Assembly (NCBI GenBank): GCA_026874595.1 | Contig: CM049313.1 | Location: 64,856,159-64,920,158, forward strand | From: Sipunculus nudus | Lineage: Eukaryota > Annelida > Sipuncula > Golfingiida > Sipunculidae | Length of the DNA stretch: 64,000 nucleotides | Reading direction: 5' to 3' | Shown: positions 37,068 to 44,632 of the stretch, piece after piece | Numbering within the stretch: the first letter of the stretch is position 1 | Layout: every line of letters begins with the position of its first letter | Program-made: the position numbers and the translations under genes | The notes under the pieces: model-generated | What the model saw: only the letters and a program-made list of their open reading frames with translations | Databases searched by the model: none | What the model was told of the DNA's origin: nothing

Positions 37068-37802
37068 ATGGACTTTCAAGGCAAGACGTTTTATGGCAGC
37101 CCTGCGTACAGTTATGACGAGCGGCCGACCAAACGGCCGAGGGCTGGCTCACCAACCTTTGGCGATGTTCGTCAAGAAATGAGCACAAGTTATTACAACG
37201 AGATGCAGAATGGGTCAGGAGTCACCCTAGCTGACCTGAAAGGGCAGCTGTGCCTGCCTCTGGCCACATGGCGAGCCCCGGCTCAACCGTCCAACATAAA
37301 ACAGCACTTTACAGCAAACAGCGGCTACTTCTACGCGTCAAAATTCATCATGATAGACCAGGACGAATTGGAGGTCAATTTCTACAAGGTGGCCAGCGAA
37401 AAATACGGACAGCCTGACCACAACAAAGTTTGCACCCTGAACAAAGCGGCTGTCAAGTCGCTAAAGAAGCTCCTCGACACCATTCATCATTTTGTCAAGG
37501 AAGAAAAACCCAGCCAGCCGTTCCTTTTGAGCATGGTGGACGAAATGGACGAACAACAGGAACCTACCTTCAGCCGGTTGGAGTGTCAAGTCCAATTTGA
37601 CCAGTACGAGAAGATCTATGTGGCTATCCGGACCTGCTTCAATCAGAACTTCGGGGTGCCGGGGGCCAAGAAACCCAACTGGAAACCAGCCCTTGGGGAA
37701 CTGCGACTGACCAAAGACGAGTGGAACCGGTTTGTCCAGTATGCTTACCTGATTTACAAGTTGGTGCTCTTTCAGGCGAAAAAAGACGAACAGAGGGACT
37801 GA
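37068..37802 (+). CDS. Polinton protein with two PC4-like domains (putative ssDNA-binding)
   Basis: 244 residues from the chosen start. The N-terminus has a nuclear-localisation-like RPTKRPRAG (19-27). Two segments look like the PC4/Sub1 fold, each a run of beta strands followed by a hydrophobic-LT/LN helix: about 86-146 (FIMIDQDELEVNFYKV then VCTLNKAAVKSLKKLLDTI) and about 170-234 (IYVAIRTCF then LRLTKDEWNRFVQYAYLI, like LxPEQWxxL of PC4). By analogy it may coat single-stranded DNA during protein-primed replication, or act in transcription. The next gene has the same layout, suggesting an old duplication. The fold is inferred from pattern only; a different beta-rich nucleic-acid-binding fold is possible. 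Confidence 0.7.
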   Translation: MDFQGKTFYGSPAYSYDERPTKRPRAGSPTFGDVRQEMSTSYYNEMQNGSGVTLADLKGQLCLPLATWRAPAQPSNIKQHFTANSGYFYASKFIMIDQDELEVNFYKVASEKYGQPDHNKVCTLNKAAVKSLKKLLDTIHHFVKEEKPSQPFLLSMVDEMDEQQEPTFSRLECQVQFDQYEKIYVAIRTCFNQNFGVPGAKKPNWKPALGELRLTKDEWNRFVQYAYLIYKLVLFQAKKDEQRD

Positions 37803-38050
37803 AAACTCTGTGAATACATAACCTCCTGCCAGATTATCTTAATAAGGCATACATTGTCATAAACCCGTTATCCGTCTCCCTGGTTTATGTTCCATATCCG
37901 CTCCTGACTGTGTGGCTGATACATCCTGTAACATGTTACATCCTGTTATGCGTGTATATTTGTGTGCCTGGCCTCGCTGGTATTTGTGCTGAGCCTGTAC
38001 GTCCACTCCCTGCACCAAGCCATACATCCGGTTTCGGGAAACTAGGACGC

Positions 38051-38058
38051 TGACGTCA
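38051..38058. promoter_or_regulatory. CRE/ATF palindrome upstream of the second plus-strand gene
   Basis: Exact TGACGTCA, 75 bases before the ATG at 38133; a TTTAAAT box follows at about 38,070. Confidence 0.4.
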
Positions 38059-38132
38059 CTACAAACCATGTTTAAATTCGCCGGTTTACCACCAGCTCAT
38101 AACAGCACTGACATTCAAGCAAACCAGACGCG

Positions 38133-38987
38133 ATGGCAACCAACTGCGCTTTGAACTTCAATTATGGGAAACCCATCCCCAGCCTCCATCTCCAGCACCA
38201 GGCCATGGGTGCGGCAGCACACGCTAAGGTATGGGCTATTACACAGAACCCTTCACCCCACCCACTGATTACTGTATCCGAGAACAGGGAGACTGAATAT
38301 ACCAGCAACAGCACCCACCGTGTTACGCACAGCAAAGTGGACGGCTGGACAATACACAACAGTAAAGAAAAGCTGTATGATACGTACTTTGATGTTGCTG
38401 AGTACTTTGAAATTAACAGTCGAGCCTGCCGTGTTCCAGAGTTCCAAGCAAACCAGTTCAATGATACCAATCGCACGGTGCTGACCGCCATGACGGGGGT
38501 GCAGTCCCGTGTGAGTGGTGACAAACTCATGCTGGAGGTCAGCACCCGGAGTGGGCACGCGGTGCTGTACTGGAAGAATGAGGAGGGGGAGAGGGGAGAA
38601 ATGGAATTGGACCTAAACTGCTTTACCAATGTGCTTCACCAGCTCCCAAGCCTGCTGATGGAAATGGAGTCACACGTCAATAAAAATAAGGAAAATGACC
38701 ACTTTTTCGGTAAGATCAATTATTTTCACATTCTATTGAGAAACAAGAAAGGTAACGCCCCTTCACTGCTCGAAATGAAGGACGACCTCAGTGTCGTGAT
38801 ACACCGCCAAGCTACTTACCCAGCCTTTGTCAAGCGCATAGACGAGACATATGAGATGGACCCGAAATACTTTGACGTGACCAACGAGGAGTGGGGCCGT
38901 TTCAACCGGAAACAGATGTGTCACTTACTCAAAACACTTTGGGATTTCTGCCCGCAGCCGCAGACTTGTCACGTGACCCTGACGTAA
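38133..38987 (+). CDS. Second Polinton protein with two PC4-like domains
   Basis: 284 residues. Two segments parallel those of the preceding gene: about 130-180 (KLMLEVSTRSGHAVLYW, MELDLNCFTNVLHQLPSLL) and about 195-268 (LSVVIHRQATYPAF, YFDVTNEEWGRFNRKQMCHL). The T-x-E-E-W helix start is the clearest shared mark with PC4-type proteins and with LTKDEW of the neighbour. The extra N-terminal ~125 residues are unassigned. Probably a paralogue working with its neighbour as a hetero-oligomer, which is a guess. The gene lies 330 bases downstream on the same strand with its own CRE and TATA-like sequence. Coding status is strong from length and codon use. Confidence 0.7.
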   Translation: MATNCALNFNYGKPIPSLHLQHQAMGAAAHAKVWAITQNPSPHPLITVSENRETEYTSNSTHRVTHSKVDGWTIHNSKEKLYDTYFDVAEYFEINSRACRVPEFQANQFNDTNRTVLTAMTGVQSRVSGDKLMLEVSTRSGHAVLYWKNEEGERGEMELDLNCFTNVLHQLPSLLMEMESHVNKNKENDHFFGKINYFHILLRNKKGNAPSLLEMKDDLSVVIHRQATYPAFVKRIDETYEMDPKYFDVTNEEWGRFNRKQMCHLLKTLWDFCPQPQTCHVTLT

Positions 38988-39056
38988 GCACCATATCGGT
39001 TATCTCTTCGTGACTATATTTAGCTTGGATGTACTCCGTGCCATTCATTCTGAGCT

Positions 39057-39260
39057 ATGTGTTTGCTGATAGCAGACGTGTTGTCCTGTGTCCTGTATCC
39101 GTTCATTCTAATCGGGCAGTGTTGTTGTATTGCTATCGATAGTTGCTGTGACAAACGCCGTCGTAAGCAGCAGAAAAAATGTCAGTTAAAATCAACCCTG
39201 AGTCAGAAAACCAGAACGTCTACCAAACTTCCGGAGGAGTCGACGGGGGGAGTGGTGTGA
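39057..39260 (+). CDS. Small Polinton membrane protein, Cys-rich
   Basis: 67 residues. A hydrophobic segment (about 3-28, LLIADVLSCVLYPFILIGQC) runs into a cysteine cluster (CCC..CC) and a basic stretch KRRRKQQKK, then a Ser/Thr-rich tail. The layout suits a palmitoylated single-pass membrane protein. The last 82 bases overlap the next gene in another frame. A TATA-like CTATATTTAG lies 45 bases upstream. No family recognised. Confidence 0.5.
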   Translation: MCLLIADVLSCVLYPFILIGQCCCIAIDSCCDKRRRKQQKKCQLKSTLSQKTRTSTKLPEESTGGVV

Positions 39261-39640
39261 GCAAAGAACAATTATGTACTTGGGCCATAGCCCTGATTAA
39301 GCAGATCAAGAATGAGTCACAGCACCCATGGACGTGGAGGAAGTGTAAGGCCATAGAGAGGGGCATACAGGATTTGGCGAGATACGAAGAAAACACCAGT
39401 GACATTGACAACGCGAGCTGCTGTACTTCTGGCAGTTTTAGTAGTCTTTATTGCAGTAGCAGCGGCGAGGACAGTGAAAATCATCAAGGGGATAAAAATA
39501 ACGACAGGACCAGACGTCATAGACGCAAAAAGAAAACACTTAAACGCTCCGGCATTGATGCTCACACCTCAATTGACAGCGATGAATATGTGGCACTAGA
39601 CGACCTCACTGACGACAGTGGTCCAAATTTTATAGACTAA
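39179..39640 (+). CDS. Polinton protein of unknown function, acidic/Ser-rich C-terminus
   Basis: 153 residues. The N-terminal half is predicted helical (LCTWAIALIKQIKNE, WTWRKCKAIERGIQDL); then comes a Cys/Ser-rich stretch (CCTSGSFSSLYCSSSGED), a basic patch RTRRHRRKKKTLKR and an acidic tail YVALDDLTDDSG. Starts inside the upstream small membrane gene. A third frame at 39399-39599 encodes a 66-residue peptide with one strong membrane helix (AAVLLAVLVVFIAVAAA), so either frame, or both, may be used. No family recognised. Confidence 0.5.
   Translation: MSVKINPESENQNVYQTSGGVDGGSGVSKEQLCTWAIALIKQIKNESQHPWTWRKCKAIERGIQDLARYEENTSDIDNASCCTSGSFSSLYCSSSGEDSENHQGDKNNDRTRRHRRKKKTLKRSGIDAHTSIDSDEYVALDDLTDDSGPNFID
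39399..39599 (+). CDS. Possible overlapping 66-aa membrane peptide
   Basis: MTLTTRAAVLLAVLVVFIAV opens a signal-anchor-like helix followed by a basic stretch. It lies wholly inside the 153-residue gene in another frame, and the complementary strand is open too, so this may be a by-product of composition. Reported because adenovirus-like genomes often have such small membrane genes. Confidence 0.25.
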   Translation: MTLTTRAAVLLAVLVVFIAVAAARTVKIIKGIKITTGPDVIDAKRKHLNAPALMLTPQLTAMNMWH

Positions 39641-39705
39641 TAAGAAATATTAAAACCTCAACAGTCAACGTGGATGTAGCGACAGGAGAGTTTGTATTAT
39701 TTAGA

Positions 39706-39754
39706 AATAAAAACACATCTGTATATATTTTTTTCATGATTTTATTCATTTATT
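39706..39754. terminator. Convergent poly(A) signals closing both gene blocks
   Basis: AATAAA at 39706-39711 serves the plus-strand block. On the minus strand AATAAA occurs at 39754-39749 and 39746-39741, overlapping the protease stop codon (AATAAATGAATAAA). The two blocks meet here with almost no spacer. Confidence 0.6.
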
Positions 39755-40282
39755 ATCATTAAGAGAGTGTGTGTAATCGCGTATCTGCTTGAAAGTTTCA
39801 GCAGCCAGAGCGTTGTTGTAGTCGTAGTCCCCAGGCTTGTAATATTTCTCCACCAGGTCATCCATGCTTGTCCCCGGGTGCGTGAGTTTGAGTGTGATGA
39901 ATGTGACGCAGTGTTGCCCGCATGTGGACACTGTAGGATCCGTGATGTTTTGCACGTCCTGCTCGTTCCAGTCCCAACGGTCAGCCACAGTGTTGTTGTC
40001 TATAAAACGTTGGACCGGTTTCTGTATAGGGGGTAGCCCGTAGGGGTCAAAAAATTCCAGCTCCTCGCCCTTTTCGTGGTAGATGCACTGCCAGTGCTCT
40101 CCTGAGGTCCCGCTACTCCCCGTGTTGATCACCAGTGCATAAGGGGGGTCCAGTCGGAGGTGACGCAGGGTGTCGTAAGGTCGGGTCCCCTTGTATTTTT
40201 CCTTCAGCAGATTTTTTAACACACTGTCTAGCTCGTCCTCCCACAGGGGTTTATTGTGATCACTCCCAGCTGACCCTAACAT
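39746..40282 (-). CDS. Polinton maturation protease (adenain-like cysteine protease)
   Basis: 178 residues. Cysteine protease of the adenovirus/Ulp1 clan that cuts capsid and core precursors. The likely triad is His63 (SGEHWQCIY), Asp79 (LEFFDPYG) and Cys121 (STCGQHC); Gln111 ahead of the Cys could form the oxyanion hole, though its spacing is longer than in adenain. Length is normal for the family. Its ATG overlaps the end of the capsid gene by 23 bases, and it is the last gene of the minus block. Candidate substrates nearby are the pX-like peptide and the basic proteins. Confidence 0.88.
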   Translation of the reverse strand: MLGSAGSDHNKPLWEDELDSVLKNLLKEKYKGTRPYDTLRHLRLDPPYALVINTGSSGTSGEHWQCIYHEKGEELEFFDPYGLPPIQKPVQRFIDNNTVADRWDWNEQDVQNITDPTVSTCGQHCVTFITLKLTHPGTSMDDLVEKYYKPGDYDYNNALAAETFKQIRDYTHSLNDNK

Positions 40283-41705
40283 TTTTCTTCGGATCGATGA
40301 TCAGTTTTTCCTCGTTCTCCGACAGGACTACGAGGGTTAGGGCTTTATCTGTGGCTTTTGAGAAGTTTAACTTGAACGTGATGTTACCAAACTCCTTCAG
40401 GTGCTGCCTGTCCTCGTCTCCAAGGCTCATGTCACCCGTCAGGTCGAAACCGTACAGGCAGAACCCGTTGGGGTAATCCTGGAAACTGATGTTGAAAGAC
40501 ATGTTGGAATCCAGACGTTTACAGGTGGTCAGCAGACGCCTATAGGCCTCCCTATACTCCCGTGTTTCATAGTCCATACGGAGAGGGAACATTGGGTACA
40601 CTTTTCCGTTTTTGACCAGCTGCAGCTCTTGTAGGTTGTGATGAGCAAAATTATAAGGGCATTTGGTCTTTTCGCCGGCGAAAGCCTCGTTGCTGACTAG
40701 CCCACACACCAGTTTCTGTGGCAGGGAACCAGTGTTAAACAGGTTACTGATGGTGTACTGCTTGCTGCCGGTGGGAACAGTGTGTGTGATGACCCTTGAC
40801 CTCATGACTGGGATAGGTTTCTCCGCGGTCATCAAGGCCTTTTCCTTCTCCAGGAAGGTTGTCTCCGACAGTTTGACGTAAGGCACGAACAGCCTTGAGG
40901 ACACGACCTCACATCTGACCTCCGACCCGCTGTCAGTCATAACCACAAAATCCTGGTTCTTTTTCTCGAAAGTTAGTATCATGTCCAGACCGTAAGGCAG
41001 GTACCTGGCCTGACTGAAGGGGACACACATGGGCACATCATACAGCTTGATGGTATGGTAGTCTGTTTTACCTGACATCTGGTGGTCAAAGAACCAACTG
41101 TTGCGGGTGGCAACAGCGTTACCTTCCACAGGGAAGTCGTCTTTGGTGAAACCGTGAAATTGGGTGTTGTCCTTATCCTTCAGGGTGGACTCGTTGACGG
41201 TTCCTTGCCTGTAACGTTTCAGGGTGACCTCGTCCATCTCACCGGCCACGTCCTGATGCCAGCCATACAGTATTCCTTGGTCGTGTAGCTGCTGAGGGGT
41301 GTAGGTCAGTAGCTTAGACAGGTAGGCTTGATAGGGGTAATTTCCGTCAACGTCTGTGACAACCTTGTGGTTGAGCTTGATGATTACGTTGGACCACAGT
41401 GAATGCCACAGGTTGTTGACCACGCTACCTACCTTATCGCTATATGACATGTTGGTTGAGGAATTTTTCTTGAGTGCCACCTCAAACTCAACAAACATGT
41501 CATTCAGATCGATATAATGCTGAGGTATCTGGTTTTTCACGTTGAATGTTATGCTGTTATTGTCGCTTCCGGTGTCCGGGTTCAGCTGCTGTTCCAGCCT
41601 GTCAATAATCTCGAGCTGGATCTGGGCCTCTCCGTAAATGATCTCGTCGTTCACGACCTTGTCCGGCATGATGGACTGTATGGTGTCACCTGTTTCAGAG
41701 TCCAT
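40260..41705 (-). CDS. Polinton major capsid protein (double jelly roll)
   Basis: 481 residues, matching the Polinton/adintovirus double-jelly-roll capsid family in order of motifs: an early strand YIDLNDMFVEFEVAL (about 63-77), NNLWHSLWSNVIIKLNHKVV (about 97-116) and the characteristic YPYQAYLSKLLTY (about 123-135). The second roll includes VPFSQARYLPYGLDMILTF. Trimers of this fold build icosahedral capsids of adenovirus/PRD1 type. It sits next to the protease, the usual Polinton neighbourhood, and looks full length. Family known from published Polinton capsid analyses; assignment here is by recall of motifs. Confidence 0.85.
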   Translation of the reverse strand: MDSETGDTIQSIMPDKVVNDEIIYGEAQIQLEIIDRLEQQLNPDTGSDNNSITFNVKNQIPQHYIDLNDMFVEFEVALKKNSSTNMSYSDKVGSVVNNLWHSLWSNVIIKLNHKVVTDVDGNYPYQAYLSKLLTYTPQQLHDQGILYGWHQDVAGEMDEVTLKRYRQGTVNESTLKDKDNTQFHGFTKDDFPVEGNAVATRNSWFFDHQMSGKTDYHTIKLYDVPMCVPFSQARYLPYGLDMILTFEKKNQDFVVMTDSGSEVRCEVVSSRLFVPYVKLSETTFLEKEKALMTAEKPIPVMRSRVITHTVPTGSKQYTISNLFNTGSLPQKLVCGLVSNEAFAGEKTKCPYNFAHHNLQELQLVKNGKVYPMFPLRMDYETREYREAYRRLLTTCKRLDSNMSFNISFQDYPNGFCLYGFDLTGDMSLGDEDRQHLKEFGNITFKLNFSKATDKALTLVVLSENEEKLIIDPKKNVRVSWE

Positions 41706-41795
41706 ATTTTTTCTGATGTGAGTGTGGGTTGCCTCTCCTCCGGGGTAGCGGGGAATGTTACGACTGTTTTTGTACCGGTTTTCTCTCTCTCTCTC

Positions 41796-42590
41796 TCAGC
41801 TGAAAAATATGTTCCTCTTTCGCTTCACTATTCTCCTCATTCGCCTCTTGGCTGTCGGTGCCACACGGTTCGATGTGGCTTTCCTCTTTGCACCCCTTCT
41901 GACGGGTGCCGTCGCTGCTGCCGTCACGGCTGGTAGGTTTCTCTTGGCTAGGGTGCCCAAGGTGGTGGTCACGGCTTTGGTCAAAGTTTTGCCCCCGAGG
42001 TTACGGGCCAACTGTTCTGAACTGTCCTTGGCGTACTTGATGGCTTTGTTAGTCAGGTCACCCACAGCGGATTTCGCTGTGCGGCGCAGGTTTCTGCTGC
42101 TGAGCAGTTGTCTGACTTTTTTAGACTTTACCAGTTCTACCGCTTTTTTCGCTACGGCACTCTTACCCGACTTAACCAGGGACCTGACAGCGTCGGTGGC
42201 TTTACGTGTCAGCCCGGCGCTGACCGATTTCATGCCGCTCCTGAGCAAGCCTTGTAGTCCAGTGCTGGCTGTTTTTTTAACTACTTTACTCCCCACCTGC
42301 TTGACCCCAGATTTCACGGCCCTGGCTCCAAATCTCTTGACTCCGGCTTTCACGGCTCTGGTCCCAATTCTCCTGACCCCAGTCCTGAGGGCTTTGCTAC
42401 CGGCTTTCTTCAAGGCTGTCAGCCCCAATTTACCCAGGCTGCCCAGCAGTCCTTTGCCAACCATGTATTTACCCGACCCGAATCCGGGGGCCACAAACGG
42501 CACGTTGCTACCCAGTGCCCCATAGCCGCGTTGGTAACGCCTACCAATGTACCTGCCCCCACTGCCAAGTTGATAACGTTGTCCGGGCAT
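41796..42590 (-). CDS. Polinton basic repeat protein, core/minor capsid-like
   Basis: 264 residues, extremely Lys/Arg/Ala/Gly-rich. The N-terminus carries RYQLGSGGRYIGRRYQRGYG. Residues ~70-110 hold about three 12-residue tandem units (GVRRIGTRAVKA, GVKRFGARAVKS, GVKQVGSKVVKK) likely to form amphipathic helices. The C-terminus has basic clusters (RRGAKRKATSN, KRRMRRIVKRKR). Resembles adenovirus core or protein VI-type partners in character, not in provable homology. Lies just upstream of the capsid gene. Role inferred: DNA condensation or capsid-to-genome linkage. Confidence 0.65.
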   Translation of the reverse strand: MPGQRYQLGSGGRYIGRRYQRGYGALGSNVPFVAPGFGSGKYMVGKGLLGSLGKLGLTALKKAGSKALRTGVRRIGTRAVKAGVKRFGARAVKSGVKQVGSKVVKKTASTGLQGLLRSGMKSVSAGLTRKATDAVRSLVKSGKSAVAKKAVELVKSKKVRQLLSSRNLRRTAKSAVGDLTNKAIKYAKDSSEQLARNLGGKTLTKAVTTTLGTLAKRNLPAVTAAATAPVRRGAKRKATSNRVAPTAKRRMRRIVKRKRNIFFS

Positions 42591-42648
42591 GATTTCGGTG
42601 TTTATGCTTTGTGTTGGAGACTCGACATTTGCACTGTTTTTGCTCTAT

Positions 42649-42798
42649 TTATTTAACCTTCCTTAAAATCTTGATCAAGTCGTTTCTGACTTTCCCGATG
42701 ACCCTCAAGGCCCTTTTATTCCATTTTCTCATGCGTTTACCTCCTCTCCCTCTCTGATAGCGCCTCCCGCTTCCTCTCTGGTAACGTTTTCTGACCAT
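42649..42798 (-). CDS. Small basic protein sharing the RYQRG motif
   Basis: 49 residues from MVRKRYQRGSGRRYQRGRGG (an upstream in-frame ATG at 42837 would give 62). About half the residues are Arg/Lys. The RYQRG motif occurs twice and is shared with the next gene downstream. Probably a protamine-like core peptide. Confidence 0.5.
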   Translation of the reverse strand: MVRKRYQRGSGRRYQRGRGGKRMRKWNKRALRVIGKVRNDLIKILRKVK

Positions 42799-42849
42799 TT
42801 CTTTCACATTCACCCATCCACATTCACCAACGCTCACAACTTATTTTGT

Positions 42850-42852
<3 letters not shown>

Positions 42853-42887
<35 letters not shown>
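42853..42887. repeat. Poly-A/T tract between Polinton genes
   Basis: About 35 consecutive A on the plus strand in the spacer between two minus-strand genes. Confidence 0.9.
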
Positions 42888-42888
<1 letters not shown>

Positions 42889-42966
42889 AGAGAAATGTAA
42901 ATAAGAGATAGAAAAAAACAACTTTATTTTGTTATTCATATATATCAGATTTTAAAGCAGAGCACA

Positions 42967-43695
42967 TCAAAACAACCCACTGGGAGGAGTCTCAGAGCAG
43001 TACTCGGCGAACGGCTCTTCGGGATTGGTGATTTCTCCGGTGCTGACGTTAATGTCATTCCCACAGTCCTCAGCCTGTTTTTCGATCCCCGCCTCCTCAG
43101 CTGCCTTGTTGATGATATTGCTGGCAGTAGTTGCTGCGGCGACCTCTTTTGTCTTCTTAGCCTCTTTAATTTTCCTGGCTTTTTTAGCCTCAGCTCTCTT
43201 CTTAGCAATCTCTCTTATGTTAGGTTTTTGTATCCTGAACTTTTTCCTAGGGTTTCCAACTTGAAACTCCCCGTCAGTATTTTCTTCCTCTTTGACTTTC
43301 CTCTTAACCCCTTTGCTTTTTTGTTTTTCCATGCTTTTTTGCATGGATTCCAGGAGGTTGATGCCAGTGCCCATCTTCTCGGCCTGTTTTTCCAACACCT
43401 TGAATGTGTTGGTCAGCTTGTCGGTGACCTCATTGTCCATGATGCAAAGGCGGGTGATCAGGTCCATCATCTGGTCCTGGGTCTCGATCTCAGGAACGAA
43501 GGGTCCGGTTAAATAGGTCTTGATGAGATGACCGCCTGGCAGCTCTTCATGCATCACGGATATGATGTGTTTCAGCCCCTCCACGGCTCGCAAGAGGGCG
43601 TCCATGATCTCAGCCCTCCCGGATATCTGAATCAGCATGGTATGCCCAACAACCTTCTCGTCATCACTCTTGTTTGTAGGTTTGTTCTCCATCAC
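42967..43695 (-). CDS. Polinton coiled-coil nuclear-type protein, unknown function
   Basis: 242 residues. The helical N-terminal half (IMDALLRAVEGLKHIISVMH, DKLTNTFKVLEKQAEKMGTG) is followed by nuclear-localisation-like clusters (GVKRKVKEE, NPRKKFRIQKP) and a long Lys/Ala coiled stretch (REIAKKRAEAKKARKIKEAK). LPGGH near residue 54 fits the adenain-type (M/I/L)-x-G-G-x cleavage pattern. No family recognised; scaffold or core-associated role possible. Confidence 0.6.
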   Translation of the reverse strand: MMENKPTNKSDDEKVVGHTMLIQISGRAEIMDALLRAVEGLKHIISVMHEELPGGHLIKTYLTGPFVPEIETQDQMMDLITRLCIMDNEVTDKLTNTFKVLEKQAEKMGTGINLLESMQKSMEKQKSKGVKRKVKEEENTDGEFQVGNPRKKFRIQKPNIREIAKKRAEAKKARKIKEAKKTKEVAAATTASNIINKAAEEAGIEKQAEDCGNDINVSTGEITNPEEPFAEYCSETPPSGLF

Positions 43696-43794
43696 GATGT
43701 GTATGCGCCAGTTGTCGCGTTCAGAATGACAAGGGAGCGGTCTGCAGACTATAGATAAAAGGTCTCATGAATCACTGTTCTATTTTAAGACTGA

Positions 43795-43883
43795 TGACGT
43801 CATTCACGTTTGGTCTATAAATACCCTTTGGATTTCCCATGACGTCATCACATCCGGTTTTCTAAAAGAAAACAGTGACGTCA
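43795..43883. promoter_or_regulatory. Three CRE/ATF palindromes in one intergenic gap
   Basis: Exact TGACGTCA at 43795-43802, 43840-43847 and 43876-43883, between the genes ending at 43898 and starting at 43695, together with a CTATAAATA box at about 43,815. Likely the promoter of the 242-residue gene and those after it; ATF sites also drive adenovirus early promoters. Confidence 0.5.
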
Positions 43884-43897
43884 TCACTCCATGAAAA

Positions 43898-44329
43898 TCA
43901 GTCATAGACACATTTAATGACCTTACGGTCGTGGGCTTTGACACGGGTAAACACTTTTTTCTTCACGCAAGTCCCCTTTGGAGCAGCTTTTCTCCGCACG
44001 GGCGGAGGTCTAAGATGATTCTTTTTCTTCTTCTTAGGTAGGTATTTTTTCCTTTTTTGTACAACAGATTTTCTCTTGCCCATTTTAGCCTCTCCCATGG
44101 TATTGATTAGCTTGTGTATAGGGTTGTTCAGATGAGAGAACCTCCCGATTTGTATGGTCCAGGCGTCCTGCAACGACTTAAACCCGCGGGCTGGGTCACC
44201 GTTGACTGGCACCAGGGCTACATTTCTGGGTGTAGCCGCCCCTATCATCCCCGCCACGGCTGCGGCAGCCTCCACAGACTCAGGGCTTGGTCCAAAAGGT
44301 TTATGAGGAGTGTTTTTAATTCTCACCAT
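43898..44329 (-). CDS. Polinton basic protein, unknown
   Basis: 143 residues. The N-terminal part has an Ala-rich helix (SVEAAAAVAGMIGAATP) and WTIQIGRFSHLNNPIHKLIN; the C-terminal third is very basic (KRKSVVQKRKKYLPKKKKK, VRRKAAPKG). Likely DNA-binding core protein; no family named. Follows the pX-like gene by 46 bases. Confidence 0.55.
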   Translation of the reverse strand: MVRIKNTPHKPFGPSPESVEAAAAVAGMIGAATPRNVALVPVNGDPARGFKSLQDAWTIQIGRFSHLNNPIHKLINTMGEAKMGKRKSVVQKRKKYLPKKKKKNHLRPPPVRRKAAPKGTCVKKKVFTRVKAHDRKVIKCVYD

Positions 44330-44375
44330 AACTTGTATTTGACTGTTTTCACGGTTGTTTTAACTCACATTTTGC

Positions 44376-44567
44376 TCATCGTCTCCTTGTCGCAGCATCC
44401 AGCGCTTTTTTGACCCCGAAACCAGCTGCGCTGCCTACAGCCCCGAGGGCCGCCGCCTTGCCGATAGCCGGGAGGGCTGCTGCTAGGAGTGGGAGAAAAG
44501 GGAGCAGGCCACCTCTCCTCCTCCTCTTCCTTCTCCTCCGGATGTTTCTCCTTCTCCTTCTAGGCAT
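44376..44567 (-). CDS. Adenovirus pX/mu-like core peptide
   Basis: 63 residues from MPRRRRRNIRRRRKRRRRGG, then LLPFLPLLAAALPAIGKAAA and a basic end. Adenovirus pX has the same build: an Arg-rich block, an R-G-G cleavage site and an I/L-L-P-x-L-x-P-L-x-A-A-A hydrophobic tail. Adintoviruses are known to carry a pX homologue. The protease in this element would be expected to cut after GG (residue 20). An upstream ATG at 44636 would add 23 residues; the shorter start is preferred because it begins with the Arg block and avoids overlap with the neighbour. Confidence 0.75.
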   Translation of the reverse strand: MPRRRRRNIRRRRKRRRRGGLLPFLPLLAAALPAIGKAAALGAVGSAAGFGVKKALDAATRRR

Positions 44568-44632
44568 TCTGTATATTTCAATCGCTTGATAGTCCCCACG
44601 GGTTTGATGTTCCACACTTTTTGTGTCCATTT

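Noticed and set aside
38162-38629. 155-codon open frame opposite the second PC4-like gene
   Set aside because: Lies entirely antisense to a better-supported gene and has no recognisable domain; a composition shadow.
41755-42525. 256-codon Leu/Ala/Pro-rich plus-strand frame
   Set aside because: Exactly antisense to the Lys/Arg-rich basic protein; hydrophobic look is produced by complementing Lys/Arg codons.
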